From the NCBI GenBank assembly GCA_030705745.1, contig JAUZPT010000200.1, forward strand, positions 1 to 5,760: 5,760 bases of DNA, in the 5' to 3' direction. The stretch is from Bacillota bacterium (GTDB lineage: Bacteria; Bacillota; Bacilli; Bacillales; Cytobacillaceae). The stretch's first letter is position 1. Each line of letters begins with the position of its first letter. Of the stretch, positions 5,749-5,760 are shown in pieces. Under the pieces are notes generated by a model that made no database searches, was not told where the DNA came from, and saw only the letters and a list, made by a program, of their open reading frames with translations. The position numbers and the translations under genes are program-made.

Positions 5749-5760
5749 ACAATGATTTTA

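Noticed and set aside
1..5760. CRISPR arrays, tRNA or rRNA genes, insertion sequences, long repeats
   Set aside because: No regularly spaced repeats, no cloverleaf-like sequence, no transposase fragment and no terminal inverted repeats were seen on reading the window.

Overview
The window looks like chromosomal DNA from a Gram-positive member of the Bacillaceae (Bacillus/Geobacillus relatives). The reasons are moderate GC, strong AGGAGG-type ribosome binding sites, TTG starts, short intrinsic terminators, and gene families typical of bacilli. The species cannot be named from this sequence.

Left block (1-1447, + strand). It opens with the last third of an ABC-2 type exporter permease, closed by an intrinsic terminator (264-291). 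Next comes a small two-helix K+-channel-like protein with an unusual selectivity filter (358-780), then the thiol peroxidase Bcp/peroxiredoxin Q (843-1313). As I recall, bacilli often have an ABC permease, ion channel and bcp next to the peroxide regulator gene perR; perR is not here. The space between the bcp stop and the terminator at 1420-1447 can fold into three consecutive stems. The middle stem exposes a C-rich loop that is complementary to a Shine-Dalgarno sequence, so this stretch is a candidate small RNA or structured 3' UTR.

Middle block (1448-3814, + strand). A leader of about 150 bp with a possible sigma-A promoter precedes two membrane transporter genes 32 bp apart, probably one operon. 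The first is an EamA/DMT-family transporter (1597-2430). The second is an NCS2 (xanthine/uracil family) permease (2463-3764) that keeps the fold motifs but lacks the usual substrate-binding residues. The operon ends at a hairpin that also lies at the end of the convergent gene (3782-3814).

Right block (3839-5760, - strand). A 613-residue regulator with an N-terminal GAF domain, a coiled-coil linker, a PucR/CdaR-type central region and a C-terminal PucR-type helix-turn-helix is transcribed toward the transporters. It has its own AT-rich promoter region containing a perfect TATAAT. An 11-bp AT-rich word followed by GAAATTT occurs both in the regulator's upstream region and in the leader of the transporter operon. 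This suggests, without proving it, that the regulator or a shared factor acts on both. PucR-family proteins often control purine or nitrogen-compound use and NCS2 proteins carry nucleobases, so a small ligand-sensing and uptake/efflux module is a reasonable hypothesis.
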